Part shown: one piece after another, positions 15,420 through 24,296 of the stretch | Position numbering within the stretch: position 1 is the stretch's first letter | How the letters are laid out: each line of letters begins with the position of its first letter | Source: Streptomyces sp. NBC_01306 | GTDB lineage: Bacteria > Actinomycetota > Actinomycetes > Streptomycetales > Streptomycetaceae | DNA: 64,000 nt | Reading direction: 5' to 3' | Assembly (NCBI RefSeq): GCF_026340465.1 | Contig: NZ_JAPEPC010000001.1 | Location: forward strand, 372,001 to 436,000 | Position numbers and translations under genes: made by a program | Notes under the pieces: generated by a model | What the model saw: only the letters and a program-made list of their open reading frames with translations | Database searches by the model: none | Told to the model about the DNA's origin: nothing

Positions 15420-17446
15420 CAGCTCCCCTGCCGGGTTCCGGCGAAGGGCTCACCGTTGACGTACCGTCCCAGCGCGGTCAGCGGGAAGACCTGCCGGTAC
15501 AGGTTGTAGTTGATCGAGAAGTCCCAGGGGAAGCCGGTACCGGTGAAGTACGGCTCGTCCCATGAGCCGTCCTGGCGCTGCGTCTCGGCGAGCCAGGAGA
15601 CACCCCGCTCCACGGCCTTGTTCTCCCGCTCCCCCGCCGCGAGCAGCGCCAGCAGCGCCCAGGCGGTCTGGGAGGGCGTCGAAGCGCCGTGCCCGATCCA
15701 CTCCTCCTCCTTGTACGAGCGCAGGTCCTCGCCCCAGCCGCCGTCATCGTTCTGTACGGACTCCAGCCAGGAGACCGCACGGCGGATCGCCGGATGGGAG
15801 ACGGGCAGCCCGGCCGCGGTGAGGGCCGGGACCACCGACCCGGTGCCGTAGATGTAGTTGACGCCCCAGCGCCCGAACCAGGCGCCGGTCGCCTCCTGTT
15901 CGGCGAGCAGCCACTCGATGCCGCGCCGGGTGCGCGGGTCGTGCGTCTTGCCCTCGACGGCGAGCATCTCCACGACATGGCCGGTGACATCGGCCGACGG
16001 CGGGTCGATGACCTCGCCGAAGTCGCAGAACGGCAGCCGGTTGGGGAACGGGCTGGTGTTGTCGGCGTCGAAGGCGCCCCAGCCACCGTCCTTGCACTGC
16101 ATACCGAGGTTCCAGCGCACACCGCGCGCGATGGCCCCTTCCAGCCGCGCCCGGTCCGGCACCCGGACCCGGCGCAGCGCGAGGGCGACCTCGGCGGTGT
16201 CGTCGATGTCGGGGTAGTTGTCGTTGTGGAACTCGAACGCCCAGCCACCGGGGGCGAGTCCGGGGCGGCGCACCGCCCAGTCGCCGGGCCGGTCGATCTC
16301 CTCGGCGAGCATCCACTCGGCGGCCCTGACGAGGGCCGGGTGGTCGGGGCTCAGCCCCGCGTCGGCCAGCGCGATCGTGGCCAGACAGGTGTCCCACACC
16401 GGGGACTGGCAGGCCTCGATCATGCGGGCGCCGTCCTCGCGCCAGATGGCGAACCGGTCCAGCGACTCCAGGCCCGCCCGCATCACGGGGTGGTCGATGT
16501 CGTAACCGAGCAGATGGAGTGCGATGACCGAGTACACGGCGGGCGGCTGGATGCCGCCCCAGCAGCCGTCGTTCTCCTGCCGCTCGATGATCCACCGGGC
16601 CGCCGCGTTCATGGCCACCTTGCGGAGTCTTCGCGGGGCGACCTTGTGGTAGATGTGCAGCGCCTTGTCGAGGTGCTGGAACGCCCCGTCCCAACTGACC
16701 AGCGGGGCAGGCCGCTTGGCCGGATTCGGGTCGGCCGGGTCGGTGTGCAGCTCGTCGAGTGCGAAGGGGGCCGGGCGGACCGGGCGCTTCGCCGAGACGA
16801 CGGTGAGCGGCACGATCGTCTGCCGGGCCCAGCAGCCGAAATCGTAGATGTTGAGCGGGAACCACTTGGGCAGGAAAATCATCTCAGGTGGTAGCTCGGG
16901 GAGGTCATCCCATTTCCACCAACCGAAGAGGGCGAGCCAGATCCTGGTGAACACCCTGCTCGCGGCCACGCCTCCGTTGGCGCGGATGAAGGCGGACGCC
17001 AGCGCCATGTGCGGGGCGTCGGGGGCGTCCCCGGCGAGCCGCAGCGCCACGTACGCCTCGATGGTGGTGGAGAGTTCGCCGGGGCCCTCGAAGAAGGTGG
17101 CCCAGGTGCCGTCCGCGCGCTGCTCGCCCCGGATGAACTGTCCGGCGGCCTTCGTGGTGCGCTCGTCCTGGATGCCGAGGAACTGCCGCAGCAGCAGGTC
17201 TTCGGCGTCCATGGTCACGTTTGTTTCCAGGTCGCCCTTCCACCAGCCCTGGGCGTCCTGGGCTTCCAGCAGGTATGCGACCGAGCGCTCTGCGGCCCGC
17301 TCGGCGGCGTCATGCACCGGGTGACCGGCAAGAATCGTTTCGGTGGTTTCAGTAGGTGCAGTTGCTGTAGTTGTCTCAGCTGTTCCCGTTGCCGAGGCTG
17401 CGCGGGGCTCCATGGCTCCGGGGCTTCCGTCGGTCGTCGCTGTCAT
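15419..17446 (-). CDS. shc: Squalene-hopene cyclase
   Basis: 675 residues, full length. The protonating DXDD motif is DIDDTAEV (Asp413, Asp415, Asp416), with multiple QW repeats (for example QDAQGWW, QRADGTW, QENDGCWGG, QCKDGGWG, QNDDGGWG, QRQDGSWD). It cyclises squalene to hopene/hopanol at the membrane. A low-complexity Thr/Ala-rich N-terminal extension of about 40 residues (TTTATAPTETTET) precedes the conserved part and may be dispensable. Confidence 0.96.
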   Translation of the reverse strand: MTATTDGSPGAMEPRAASATGTAETTTATAPTETTETILAGHPVHDAAERAAERSVAYLLEAQDAQGWWKGDLETNVTMDAEDLLLRQFLGIQDERTTKAAGQFIRGEQRADGTWATFFEGPGELSTTIEAYVALRLAGDAPDAPHMALASAFIRANGGVAASRVFTRIWLALFGWWKWDDLPELPPEMIFLPKWFPLNIYDFGCWARQTIVPLTVVSAKRPVRPAPFALDELHTDPADPNPAKRPAPLVSWDGAFQHLDKALHIYHKVAPRRLRKVAMNAAARWIIERQENDGCWGGIQPPAVYSVIALHLLGYDIDHPVMRAGLESLDRFAIWREDGARMIEACQSPVWDTCLATIALADAGLSPDHPALVRAAEWMLAEEIDRPGDWAVRRPGLAPGGWAFEFHNDNYPDIDDTAEVALALRRVRVPDRARLEGAIARGVRWNLGMQCKDGGWGAFDADNTSPFPNRLPFCDFGEVIDPPSADVTGHVVEMLAVEGKTHDPRTRRGIEWLLAEQEATGAWFGRWGVNYIYGTGSVVPALTAAGLPVSHPAIRRAVSWLESVQNDDGGWGEDLRSYKEEEWIGHGASTPSQTAWALLALLAAGERENKAVERGVSWLAETQRQDGSWDEPYFTGTGFPWDFSINYNLYRQVFPLTALGRYVNGEPFAGTRQGS

Positions 17447-17548
17447 GGCTTCCCCTTCGTGCAGTGCTTCCTCTGCTGTGCTGGGGTCTCCGTCGGCCGG
17501 TGTCCCGGGGACACCGGCCGGCGACCGCGAGTTATGTGGCGATGGTGA

Positions 17549-18631
17549 TCATCTCTTCCGTACTACGACGAAGTCGGCGAGCGCGATGAGCTGCGCCCGC
17601 ACCCTTTCCGGCATCTCGACCCCGGTGAGCGCGTCGATCGCGATCGCGTGCTGCCTGCGGGCCTCCTGCGAGGTCCACTCCCGGCCGCCCGCCTCCTCGA
17701 TCAGAGCCGCCCGTACGGCGAACTCCTCCTCGGAGAACGTGTCGAAGTCACTGCTCTTGGCGTCGGCTGCGAGCAGTTCGCCCAGCCGTTCCGACGCCGG
17801 TCCGCCGGCCGCGAGAGCCGCGACGACGGGCAGGGACTTCTTGCGCTGGCGCAGATCGCTCCAGGTCTGTTTTCCGGTGGCCTCCGGGTCGCCCCAGATG
17901 CCGAGCAGGTCATCGACGGCCTGGAACGCCAGGCCGAGGTGGTAGCCGTACGCCTCCAGCGTGTCGGCCGTGCGGTCGTCGGCGCCGCCGAGTACCGCAC
18001 CGATGGAGACGGCGCAGGCCAGCAGGGCGCCCGTCTTGTTGCCCTCCATCTCCAGGCACTCCTCGACGGTGACCCGTTCGCGGTGCTCGTAGGAGATGTC
18101 CTGGGCCTGACCGTCGATCAGTTTCCTGGTGGCGGTGGTCAGACGGCGCGTGGCGCGGCCGGCCTCCACGGTGCCGAGCTCCAGCAGGATCTCGTTCGCG
18201 AGCGCGAAGAGCGCGTCGCCGACGAGGATCGCCTGCGCGGGGCCGTGCACCTTCCAGACGGTGTCCCGGTGGCGGCGCTGTTCGTCACCGTCCATCAGGT
18301 CGTCGTGCAGCAGCGAGAAGTTGTGCACGAGTTCCACCGCGACGGCGCCGGGGATCCCGGCTTCGGCCGAGGCTCCGGCTGCCTCGGCCGACAGCAGCGC
18401 GAGCGCGGGGCGTACGGCCTTGCCGCCGTCCCCGTCCGCGGGGCGCCCCTCGGCGTCGATCCAGCCGAAGTGATAGGCGGCGACCGTGTCCATGGGCGGT
18501 GCGAGCCGGTCAATGGCAGCGCGCAGCACCGGTGAGGACAGGGTCCGTCCGCGCTCCAGGAGCGCGACAATATCGACGGTGTCTGCGGCCGGGGTCACAG
18601 GCTCTCCTCTTGTTCCAGTAACAGTGCTCAT
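17549..18631 (-). CDS. Polyprenyl (farnesyl-type) diphosphate synthase
   Basis: 360 residues from ATG 18631, which has AGGAGG four bases upstream. First Asp-rich motif HDDLMDGDEQRR (DDxxD at 110-114), second FQAVDDLLGIWGD (Asp240-Asp241). The residues before the first motif are small/aromatic (NFSLLHDD), compatible with a C15 to C20 product. In hopanoid loci it is taken to supply farnesyl diphosphate to HpnD. Its ATG overlaps the hpnE stop. Confidence 0.92.
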   Translation of the reverse strand: MSTVTGTRGEPVTPAADTVDIVALLERGRTLSSPVLRAAIDRLAPPMDTVAAYHFGWIDAEGRPADGDGGKAVRPALALLSAEAAGASAEAGIPGAVAVELVHNFSLLHDDLMDGDEQRRHRDTVWKVHGPAQAILVGDALFALANEILLELGTVEAGRATRRLTTATRKLIDGQAQDISYEHRERVTVEECLEMEGNKTGALLACAVSIGAVLGGADDRTADTLEAYGYHLGLAFQAVDDLLGIWGDPEATGKQTWSDLRQRKKSLPVVAALAAGGPASERLGELLAADAKSSDFDTFSEEEFAVRAALIEEAGGREWTSQEARRQHAIAIDALTGVEMPERVRAQLIALADFVVVRKR

Positions 18632-20016
18632 GCCGCCTCCTGAAGCGGATGGTCGTGGGTACGGCCGAGCGTGGTGAGCACGGCACCGGCGGCGCTGAGA
18701 CCGCTGCGCACCGCGCCCTCCATGGTCGCGGGCCAGCCAGTGGCGGTCCACGCCCCGGCCAGGCAGAGGCCGGGGATGCGGGTGCGGGCGCCGGGACGCA
18801 GCCGTCCGACACCAGGGGCCGGAGTGAAGGTCGCGGTGCGCTCACGGGTGACGAAGAAGTCCCGTACACCGGCGCCGCGCGCCGCGGGCAACAGGCGCTC
18901 CAGCTCCGGGAGATAGCGCTCTCTGAGAACGGAGACGGGCTGGTCGATGTCGTCGTCGGCGACGGACTGGGACAGCGCCAGGTACTGCCCGCCGCCCTGG
19001 AGACCCGAGGAGTCCGTACGGTCGAAGACCCACTGGACCGGGGTGCCGAGCGCGGCGAAGAAGGGCCGGCGGAGCACCTTGCGGTCGTACACGACATGGA
19101 CGTTGAGGATCGGTGACGTACCGATCTCCAGCAGCCTCTCCGGCTCGTCGAGCGCCCCTTCGGGGAGCAGCGCATGGGCCTCGCGCTGCGGTACGGCGAG
19201 CACCACGGCGTCGGCCTCCAGCGTCTCGCCGTCGGTCTCCACCCGCCAGCTCCCGTCCGCGGCCCGGCCGACACCGGCGACCCTGGCGCGCAGTTCGGTG
19301 CGCACCCCCGCCGCGTCGAGGGCCTTGCGGGCCAGCGTGTCGTGCAGGGCGCCCAGCGGCACCTGGGCCCAGCCGATGTCGGCCGCGCCCGCTTCGGAGA
19401 GCAGCCCGGTCTTGAAGACCATCGCGGCGAGACCCAGCGAGGCGTGCGGCGCGGTCGCGTTGAGCGTCGCGACGCCCACCAGGTCCCAGAGGGCTTCGAT
19501 GGTGCGGTCGGACTGCCCGTGCGCGCGCAGCCAGCTCGCGAAGTCGGTGTCGTCCAGGGCGGGATCGGCGAGGTCGAGTCCCTTGAGCGCCAGCGCGGCG
19601 CGGCCGACGCTCGCCCGCTCGGCGAGCGAGAGATGCGGGTACGTCGCGAGGCTCCGGGCCAGGTGCAGCGGCACCGGCAGTCCGCTGCGGCGCAGCCGGC
19701 CAAGACGCGGGCCGCTCGCGGGCGCGATGTCGAGCACGGGCACGTCGAGCCGGTCCTGGAGGGGCGCGAGGGCGGCCCCTTCGATCCGGTCGAGGAACCA
19801 GCGGTACGCGGTGCAGCAGCGCAGGTACACGTGCTGGCCGTTGTCGACGGTCAGTTCGCCGCGCTGGAAGGAGAAGGCGAGACCCCCCAGCCGGGGCCGG
19901 CCTTCGAGCAGGGTCACGCGTACGCCCGCGCCGGCGAGTTCGAGTGCGGCGGTGGTACCGGCCAGCCCCCCGCCGACCACGACCGCGCGCGTCGGCCGCG
20001 CCGCGTCGGCTGTCAT
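18628..20016 (-). CDS. hpnE: Squalene-associated FAD-dependent desaturase HpnE
   Basis: 462 residues. Rossmann FAD motif AVVVGGGLAGTTAALELA (11-28), then LLEGRPRLGGLAFSF and a C-terminal LAGAWTATGWPATMEGAVRSGLSAA amine-oxidase FAD site. HpnE reduces hydroxysqualene to squalene, the last step of the HpnCDE route. ATG 20016 has AAGGGGGG close upstream; the stop overlaps the synthase start (ATGA). Confidence 0.94.
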   Translation of the reverse strand: MTADAARPTRAVVVGGGLAGTTAALELAGAGVRVTLLEGRPRLGGLAFSFQRGELTVDNGQHVYLRCCTAYRWFLDRIEGAALAPLQDRLDVPVLDIAPASGPRLGRLRRSGLPVPLHLARSLATYPHLSLAERASVGRAALALKGLDLADPALDDTDFASWLRAHGQSDRTIEALWDLVGVATLNATAPHASLGLAAMVFKTGLLSEAGAADIGWAQVPLGALHDTLARKALDAAGVRTELRARVAGVGRAADGSWRVETDGETLEADAVVLAVPQREAHALLPEGALDEPERLLEIGTSPILNVHVVYDRKVLRRPFFAALGTPVQWVFDRTDSSGLQGGGQYLALSQSVADDDIDQPVSVLRERYLPELERLLPAARGAGVRDFFVTRERTATFTPAPGVGRLRPGARTRIPGLCLAGAWTATGWPATMEGAVRSGLSAAGAVLTTLGRTHDHPLQEAA

Positions 20017-20144
20017 ACGCCCCCCTTCCAGGACCGGCCGTCCCGGTGAGGACGGCAGGTTGTCGAAGTCAGGGACGCGTGATCTTCCCCGGAGGTTGAG
20101 TACCGCTCGGCGGACCGTTGCGGAGCGGGTCTGTCGAGGGGCAT
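20013..20144 (-). CDS. Possible 43-residue coupled small ORF between hpnD and hpnE
   Basis: The ATG overlaps the hpnD stop as TGATG and the stop overlaps the hpnE start as ATGA, so the ORF exactly fills the gap. The product would be a basic, polar peptide (MPLDRPAPQR... WKGGV) with no membrane segment or motif. Against it: third-position G+C is about 74%, well below the neighbours. It could be a coupling peptide that carries ribosomes to hpnE, or simply a chance reading frame. Confidence 0.35.
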   Translation of the reverse strand: MPLDRPAPQRSAERYSTSGEDHASLTSTTCRPHRDGRSWKGGV

Positions 20145-21094
20145 CAGGCGCGCCTCCGGGCGCTCTGACGTGTGATGTTCCGGGTGTCGAGACCGGAGAG
20201 ACCGCGGACCGCGACGTACGCCTTCTCCCGGCCGGGCAGCGAGACCCGGCCGCGCAGGACCGCCTCGGGGTCGCGCTCGATGCGGTCCAGGAGGCGCCGG
20301 TAGATACCGGCCATCGCGGCGACGCATGCCCCGCTGCGGCGGTCGAGGAAGGGCAGCAGCCGGTAGCCCTCGGCGAACAGGGCGCGGGCGCGGCGGACCT
20401 CGAAGTGCACAAGACCGGCGAAGTCGGAGCCCGCCGGCGGCGTCGCACTGTGGAAGCCGTCCGAGCAGCCGAACTTGGCGAGGTCTTCAGCGGGGAGATA
20501 GGTGCGGCCGTTGCCCGCGTCCTCGCGGACGTCCCGGAGGATGTTGGTGAGCTGGAGTGCCAGGCCGAGCGTGTCGGCGTACTGGGACGCCCGGTCGGCG
20601 GCCGCCGTGCTCGCGGCGTTGCCGAAGACTCCGAGCGAGAGCCGGCCGATGGCACCCGCGACGCAACGGCAGTAGACCTCCAGGTCGTCCCAGGTCTCAT
20701 AGGTCTCGCCGCGTACGTCCATCAGTACGCCGTCGATGAGTTCGTCGAGCCCGCCGAGCGGGATCGGGAACCGGCGTGCCGCGTCGGTCAGGGCCACCGC
20801 GACCGGATCGGTTTCGTCCTCCTCCACGGCTCCTTCGCGGATCCGTCCGAGGAGGTCGCGCGTCGATTCCAGCCGCTCCCGCTTGACGTCGGGGGCCAGG
20901 TCCCCGTCGCCGATGTCGTCCACACGTCGCGAGAAGGCGTACAGCGCGGACATGGCCTGCCGCTTGTCGGCGGGCAGCAGCCTGATGCCGTACGCGAAAT
21001 TCCGCGCCTGCTGTCCCGTGACGGCCTCGCAGTACGTGTACGCGGCCATCACGGGCCCCGAAACCGGCGTTTGTCCCTCCACGGTCCGGCTCAC
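20144..21094 (-). CDS. hpnD: Presqualene diphosphate synthase HpnD
   Basis: 316 residues of the trans-isoprenyl synthase head-to-head family. First Asp motif VDDIGDGD (Asp59, Asp60, Asp63), second NILRDVREDAGNGRTYLP. It joins two farnesyl diphosphates to presqualene diphosphate. The GTG start overlaps the hpnC stop (GTGA), so the two synthases are translationally coupled. Confidence 0.94.
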   Translation of the reverse strand: MSRTVEGQTPVSGPVMAAYTYCEAVTGQQARNFAYGIRLLPADKRQAMSALYAFSRRVDDIGDGDLAPDVKRERLESTRDLLGRIREGAVEEDETDPVAVALTDAARRFPIPLGGLDELIDGVLMDVRGETYETWDDLEVYCRCVAGAIGRLSLGVFGNAASTAAADRASQYADTLGLALQLTNILRDVREDAGNGRTYLPAEDLAKFGCSDGFHSATPPAGSDFAGLVHFEVRRARALFAEGYRLLPFLDRRSGACVAAMAGIYRRLLDRIERDPEAVLRGRVSLPGREKAYVAVRGLSGLDTRNITRQSARRRA

Positions 21095-22011
21095 CCCTCT
21101 CTACGCGTTCCTCGCAGGACGGCTCCCGTTTCGCGCAACAGGCCGAACTTGGTGGCTTTGGGCGGTCCGGGAAGCACGTCGAATCCGGCGGCGGAGACCG
21201 CCTGGAGGGCGGCGCTTCCACCGGCCACGAACCCGGCGAGCAGCAGCTTGAGCCTGCCATGGACGCTACCCACCAGCGGGGCGCCTTCATTCAGCAGGCC
21301 CCGGGCGCGTTCGGCTTCGTAGGCGATGAGCGCGCGCACCGATGCGCCCGCGCTCGGGACCGCCAGATCCGCCTCCTGGACGTGGAACTCCTTCATGTCC
21401 CGGGCGGGAAGGTAGATGCGGTCGCGGCCGAGGTCCTCGGCGACGTCCTGGAGGTGCTCGGCGATCTGCAGCGCCGTGCAGACGGCGTCGGAGCGCCGGA
21501 TGCGCTCGGGGCTCGCCGTGCCCGTGATCTGCAGGACGAGACGGCCGACGGGGTTGGCCGAGAGCTCGCAGTACGCGAGGAGGTCCTCGTAGGTTTCGTA
21601 GCGCCGGACCGTCTGGTCCTGGCGGTTGGCCGCGATCAGCCCGAGGAACGGCTCAGGGGTGAGGGCGCAGCGGCGGACGGTCGGCCGGAGCGTGCGCAGG
21701 ATGGGGTGGCGCGGCTGCTCGCCCGGTCCGGCGAAGACGCGCTGCAGGTCGGCCTCGAACGCGTCGAGCATCGCGAGGCGGTCGTCGGCGCGCGCGGGGT
21801 CGAGCCCCAGGAGCCGGGCCTCGGTCGCGGGAGACGCGAGGTCCCCGTCGCCGATGTCGTCGACGAGCCGGGCGTAGCCGTAGACCGCCATCAGGTCGTC
21901 GCGCCAGGCGCGCGGCAGGAAGAACGGGGCTACCGGGAAGTTCTCCCCGGACGCCTTGTCGAGTGTGGTGCGCGCATGGCTGTCGGTGCCCGCGTCCCGG
22001 ACGCCCGTCAC
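21091..22011 (-). CDS. hpnC: Hydroxysqualene synthase HpnC
   Basis: 306 residues, paralogous to HpnD. First motif VDDIGDGD (Asp51, Asp52, Asp55), second EHLQDVAEDLGRDRIYLP. It converts presqualene diphosphate to hydroxysqualene. This is the first gene of the hopanoid operon. The start GTG 22011 is preceded by an out-of-frame ATG whose frame stops immediately. A 480-bp upstream gap separates it from the ABC transporter operon. Confidence 0.93.
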   Translation of the reverse strand: MTGVRDAGTDSHARTTLDKASGENFPVAPFFLPRAWRDDLMAVYGYARLVDDIGDGDLASPATEARLLGLDPARADDRLAMLDAFEADLQRVFAGPGEQPRHPILRTLRPTVRRCALTPEPFLGLIAANRQDQTVRRYETYEDLLAYCELSANPVGRLVLQITGTASPERIRRSDAVCTALQIAEHLQDVAEDLGRDRIYLPARDMKEFHVQEADLAVPSAGASVRALIAYEAERARGLLNEGAPLVGSVHGRLKLLLAGFVAGGSAALQAVSAAGFDVLPGPPKATKFGLLRETGAVLRGTRREG

Positions 22012-22256
22012 CGCATACTGCCAGGCGCGGGAACGGCGGAAACATCGCGGAGCTGGGACACGTCCGTTGCCATTGCCGTCACATCTCCCGTTCTACACTG
22101 CTGACTCAATACAACCCATTTCGGACACGCCGCGCAGACTGTCAGGCAAGGCGACGCCGGGTTGGCGACGCAGGGTATTGGCCCCGCTTGCCGTGAATCA
22201 GCACCGGTACAGCTTACGTTGTACAACGACTGGCACGTCAGCGGGGTGCAGTGCGC

Positions 22257-22284
22257 ATTACAAGAACACTTCAATCCTCCGCAA
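22257..22284 (-). promoter_or_regulatory. Candidate promoter for the hopanoid operon
   Basis: On the minus strand TTGCGG (22284-22279) and TGTAAT (22262-22257) are separated by 16 bp. The -10 box matches five of six consensus positions, the -35 only three. Placement in the AT-rich gap upstream of hpnC supports it, but the predicted untranslated leader is long and other promoters are possible. Confidence 0.3.
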
Positions 22285-22415
22285 CCTTCCCCGCAGGCAC
22301 AGTACTTGACGATCACTTGACTCACCCGGACCTGTGCACAACGGTCCGTCATTGGCCTGAACAGCCTGCTCGCACCGGCGTGTCGGGATGTTGCGGGCAG
22401 CGGGTGACCGCAGGG

Positions 22416-22454
22416 CAGCGGCCCCCCGCCGGAGGTTCCGGCGGGGGGCCGCTG
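22416..22454 (-). terminator. 18-bp hairpin terminator of the ABC export operon
   Basis: The arms 22416-22433 and 22437-22454 are exact complements (CAGCGG...GCCGGA / TCCGGC...CCGCTG) around a GGT loop, 38 bases beyond the stop of the ABC ATPase. It ends the seven-gene polymer operon before the hopanoid promoter region. Confidence 0.88.
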
Positions 22455-22491
22455 TGGTGCTGCGGGAAGGCGGGAAGGGCCGACGGGGCGG

Positions 22492-23277
22492 CTACTTGCC
22501 GGTCTCCTTCTCGTACGCCTTGACGACCTCCTCGGTCGGGCCGTCCATCAGCAGTTCGCCCTTCTCCAGCCACAGGACGCGGTCGCAGGTGTCCCTGATC
22601 GACTTGTTGCTGTGGCTGACGAGGAAGACCGTGCCGGCCTCCTTCCGCAGCTCGCGGATGCGCTCTTCCGAACGGATCTGGAACTTGCGGTCGCCGGTGG
22701 CCAGCGCCTCGTCGATCATGAGGACGTCGTGGTTCTTGGCCGCCGCGATGGAGAACCGGAGCCTCGCCGCCATGCCCGACGAGTACGTCCGCATCGGCAG
22801 GGTGATGAAGTCGCCCTTCTCGTTGATACCGGAGAAGTCGACGATCCCCTGGTACCGCTCGCGGATCTCCTCGCGCGACATGCCCATGGCCAGACCGCCG
22901 AGGATCACATTGCGCTCGCCGGTCAGGTCGTTCATCAGTGCGGCGTTGACACCGAGCAACGACGGCTGGCCGTCGGTGTAGACCTTGCCGCTCTCCGTCG
23001 GCAGCAGCCCGGCGATGGCCCGCAGCAGGGTGGACTTGCCGGAGCCGTTGGAGCCGATGAGCCCGATGGCCTCGCCCCGGTAGGCCGTGAAGGTCACCCC
23101 GCGTACGGCGTGCACCTTGCGGACACCGCGCGCGGCGCTCTTGTCTTTGCCCACGATGCGGCTGAGCGCTGCGGTGGCCGCGCCCTTGCCGCCGCCGCCG
23201 GCGTTGACGCGGTACACGATGTGCACGTCGTCCGCGATGACCGTGGGGATGTACCCCTGATTGGTTTGCTCAGCCAC
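22492..23277 (-). CDS. ABC exporter ATPase (TagH-like)
   Basis: 261 residues. Walker A GSNGSGKST (75-83), signature YSSGMAARLRFS, Walker B VLMIDEALATGD, H-loop VSHS. The TDG...SLLGVNAALMNDLTGERN insertion is characteristic of teichoic-acid and O-antigen exporters (ABC-2 polysaccharide group). It overlaps the permease gene by 8 bp and ends the operon. There is no C-terminal carbohydrate-binding extension. Confidence 0.9.
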   Translation of the reverse strand: MAEQTNQGYIPTVIADDVHIVYRVNAGGGGKGAATAALSRIVGKDKSAARGVRKVHAVRGVTFTAYRGEAIGLIGSNGSGKSTLLRAIAGLLPTESGKVYTDGQPSLLGVNAALMNDLTGERNVILGGLAMGMSREEIRERYQGIVDFSGINEKGDFITLPMRTYSSGMAARLRFSIAAAKNHDVLMIDEALATGDRKFQIRSEERIRELRKEAGTVFLVSHSNKSIRDTCDRVLWLEKGELLMDGPTEEVVKAYEKETGK

Positions 23278-24199
23278 GGCCGTACCGCTCCTCAGCCTTC
23301 CAGAAAAACACGAAGCCCACGAGGCCCAGCAGGACCGCCCAGGCCGCTGCGGCCGCCCAGACGTGCGGAGGCAGGTTCTCGGCGCCGTAACCGTCGATCA
23401 GAGCGAACCGGACCAGGTCCATGTAGACGGTGGCCGGATTCCACTGGAGCACATGGGCGATCCACGGCGGCTTGCCCTTGAGCATGACCGTGATGGAGAA
23501 CATCACGCCCGACGTGTACATCCAGGTACGCATGATGAACGGCATCAGCTGCGCGAGGTCGGGCGTCTTGCTGCCGAGCCTGGCCATGATCAGGGCCAGG
23601 CCCGTGTTGAACACGAACTGCATCGCGAGGATGGGGATGACCAGGAGCCAGGACAGCGACGGATAGCTGTGGAAGCAGACGGCGACCACGATCAGCACGA
23701 TCATCGAGTACAGCAGCTGCTGGAGCTGCTGGAGCGCGAACGAGACGGGCAGCGAGGCCCGCGGGAAGTGCAGCGCCCGCACCAGACCGAGGTTCCCCGA
23801 GATCGCCCGGACACCGGCCATCACCGAGCTCTGCGTGAAGGTGAAGACGAAGACCCCGGTCACCAGGAAGGGGATGAAGACGTCGTGCGGCAGCCCCCGC
23901 CTGGTGTTGAGGAGCAGGCCGAAGATGAAGTAGTAGACCGCCGCGTTGAGCAGCGGGGTCGCCACCTGCCAGACCTGGCCCAGCTTGGCCTGGCTGTACT
24001 GGGCCGACAGTTTCGCGGACGAGAAGGCCAGGATGAAGTGGCGCCGTCCCCAGATCTGGCGGACGTACTCCATGAGTCCAGGCCGGGCACCGCTCACCGA
24101 CAGGCCGTACTTCCCGGCCAGCTCGGCCGAGGACAGACCGTCGTCGGGAGACGGGCGGTCGCTCAGCGCGACCGCTCCGTCATGGGTTGTGTCACTCAC
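23270..24199 (-). CDS. ABC exporter permease (TagG-like, ABC-2 type)
   Basis: 309 residues. A cytoplasmic N-terminal arm is followed by about six membrane segments, including VYYFIFGLLL, PFLVTGVFVFTFTQSSVM, LYSMIVLIVVAVCF, LLVIPILAMQFVFNTGLALIMARLG and AAWAVLLGLVGFVFFW. The RHFILAFSSAKLSAQYSQAKLGQVWQVATPLLNA entry is typical of ABC-2 polysaccharide exporters. With the overlapping ATPase it should move a lipid-linked polymer or glycolipid across the membrane. Confidence 0.9.
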   Translation of the reverse strand: MSDTTHDGAVALSDRPSPDDGLSSAELAGKYGLSVSGARPGLMEYVRQIWGRRHFILAFSSAKLSAQYSQAKLGQVWQVATPLLNAAVYYFIFGLLLNTRRGLPHDVFIPFLVTGVFVFTFTQSSVMAGVRAISGNLGLVRALHFPRASLPVSFALQQLQQLLYSMIVLIVVAVCFHSYPSLSWLLVIPILAMQFVFNTGLALIMARLGSKTPDLAQLMPFIMRTWMYTSGVMFSITVMLKGKPPWIAHVLQWNPATVYMDLVRFALIDGYGAENLPPHVWAAAAAWAVLLGLVGFVFFWKAEERYGRG

Positions 24200-24296
24200 A
24201 AGTTGAAACTTTCGTGTTCAAGATGCGCTGCTGGATCGGGACCGGGCTCGGATGCCGGGCCCCGGAGTACGTCCGATGCTCTCAGAATCGAGCTTC

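Larger units (their letters stand above)
22012..22491. other. 480-bp intergenic region upstream of hpnC
   Basis: The part nearest the ABC gene holds a strong terminator (22416-22454). The middle, 22060-22350, is noticeably AT-richer than the window and should hold the hopanoid promoter. One candidate, TTGCGG-16-TGTAAT on the minus strand (22284-22257), would give a leader of about 240 bases. I see no other gene, tRNA or repeat; the cysteine-rich open frame across it does not look coding. Confidence 0.55.

Noticed and set aside
22008..22352. Cysteine-rich open frame upstream of hpnC
   Set aside because: Starts without ribosome site, lacks third-position G/C bias, and covers the AT-rich promoter region.
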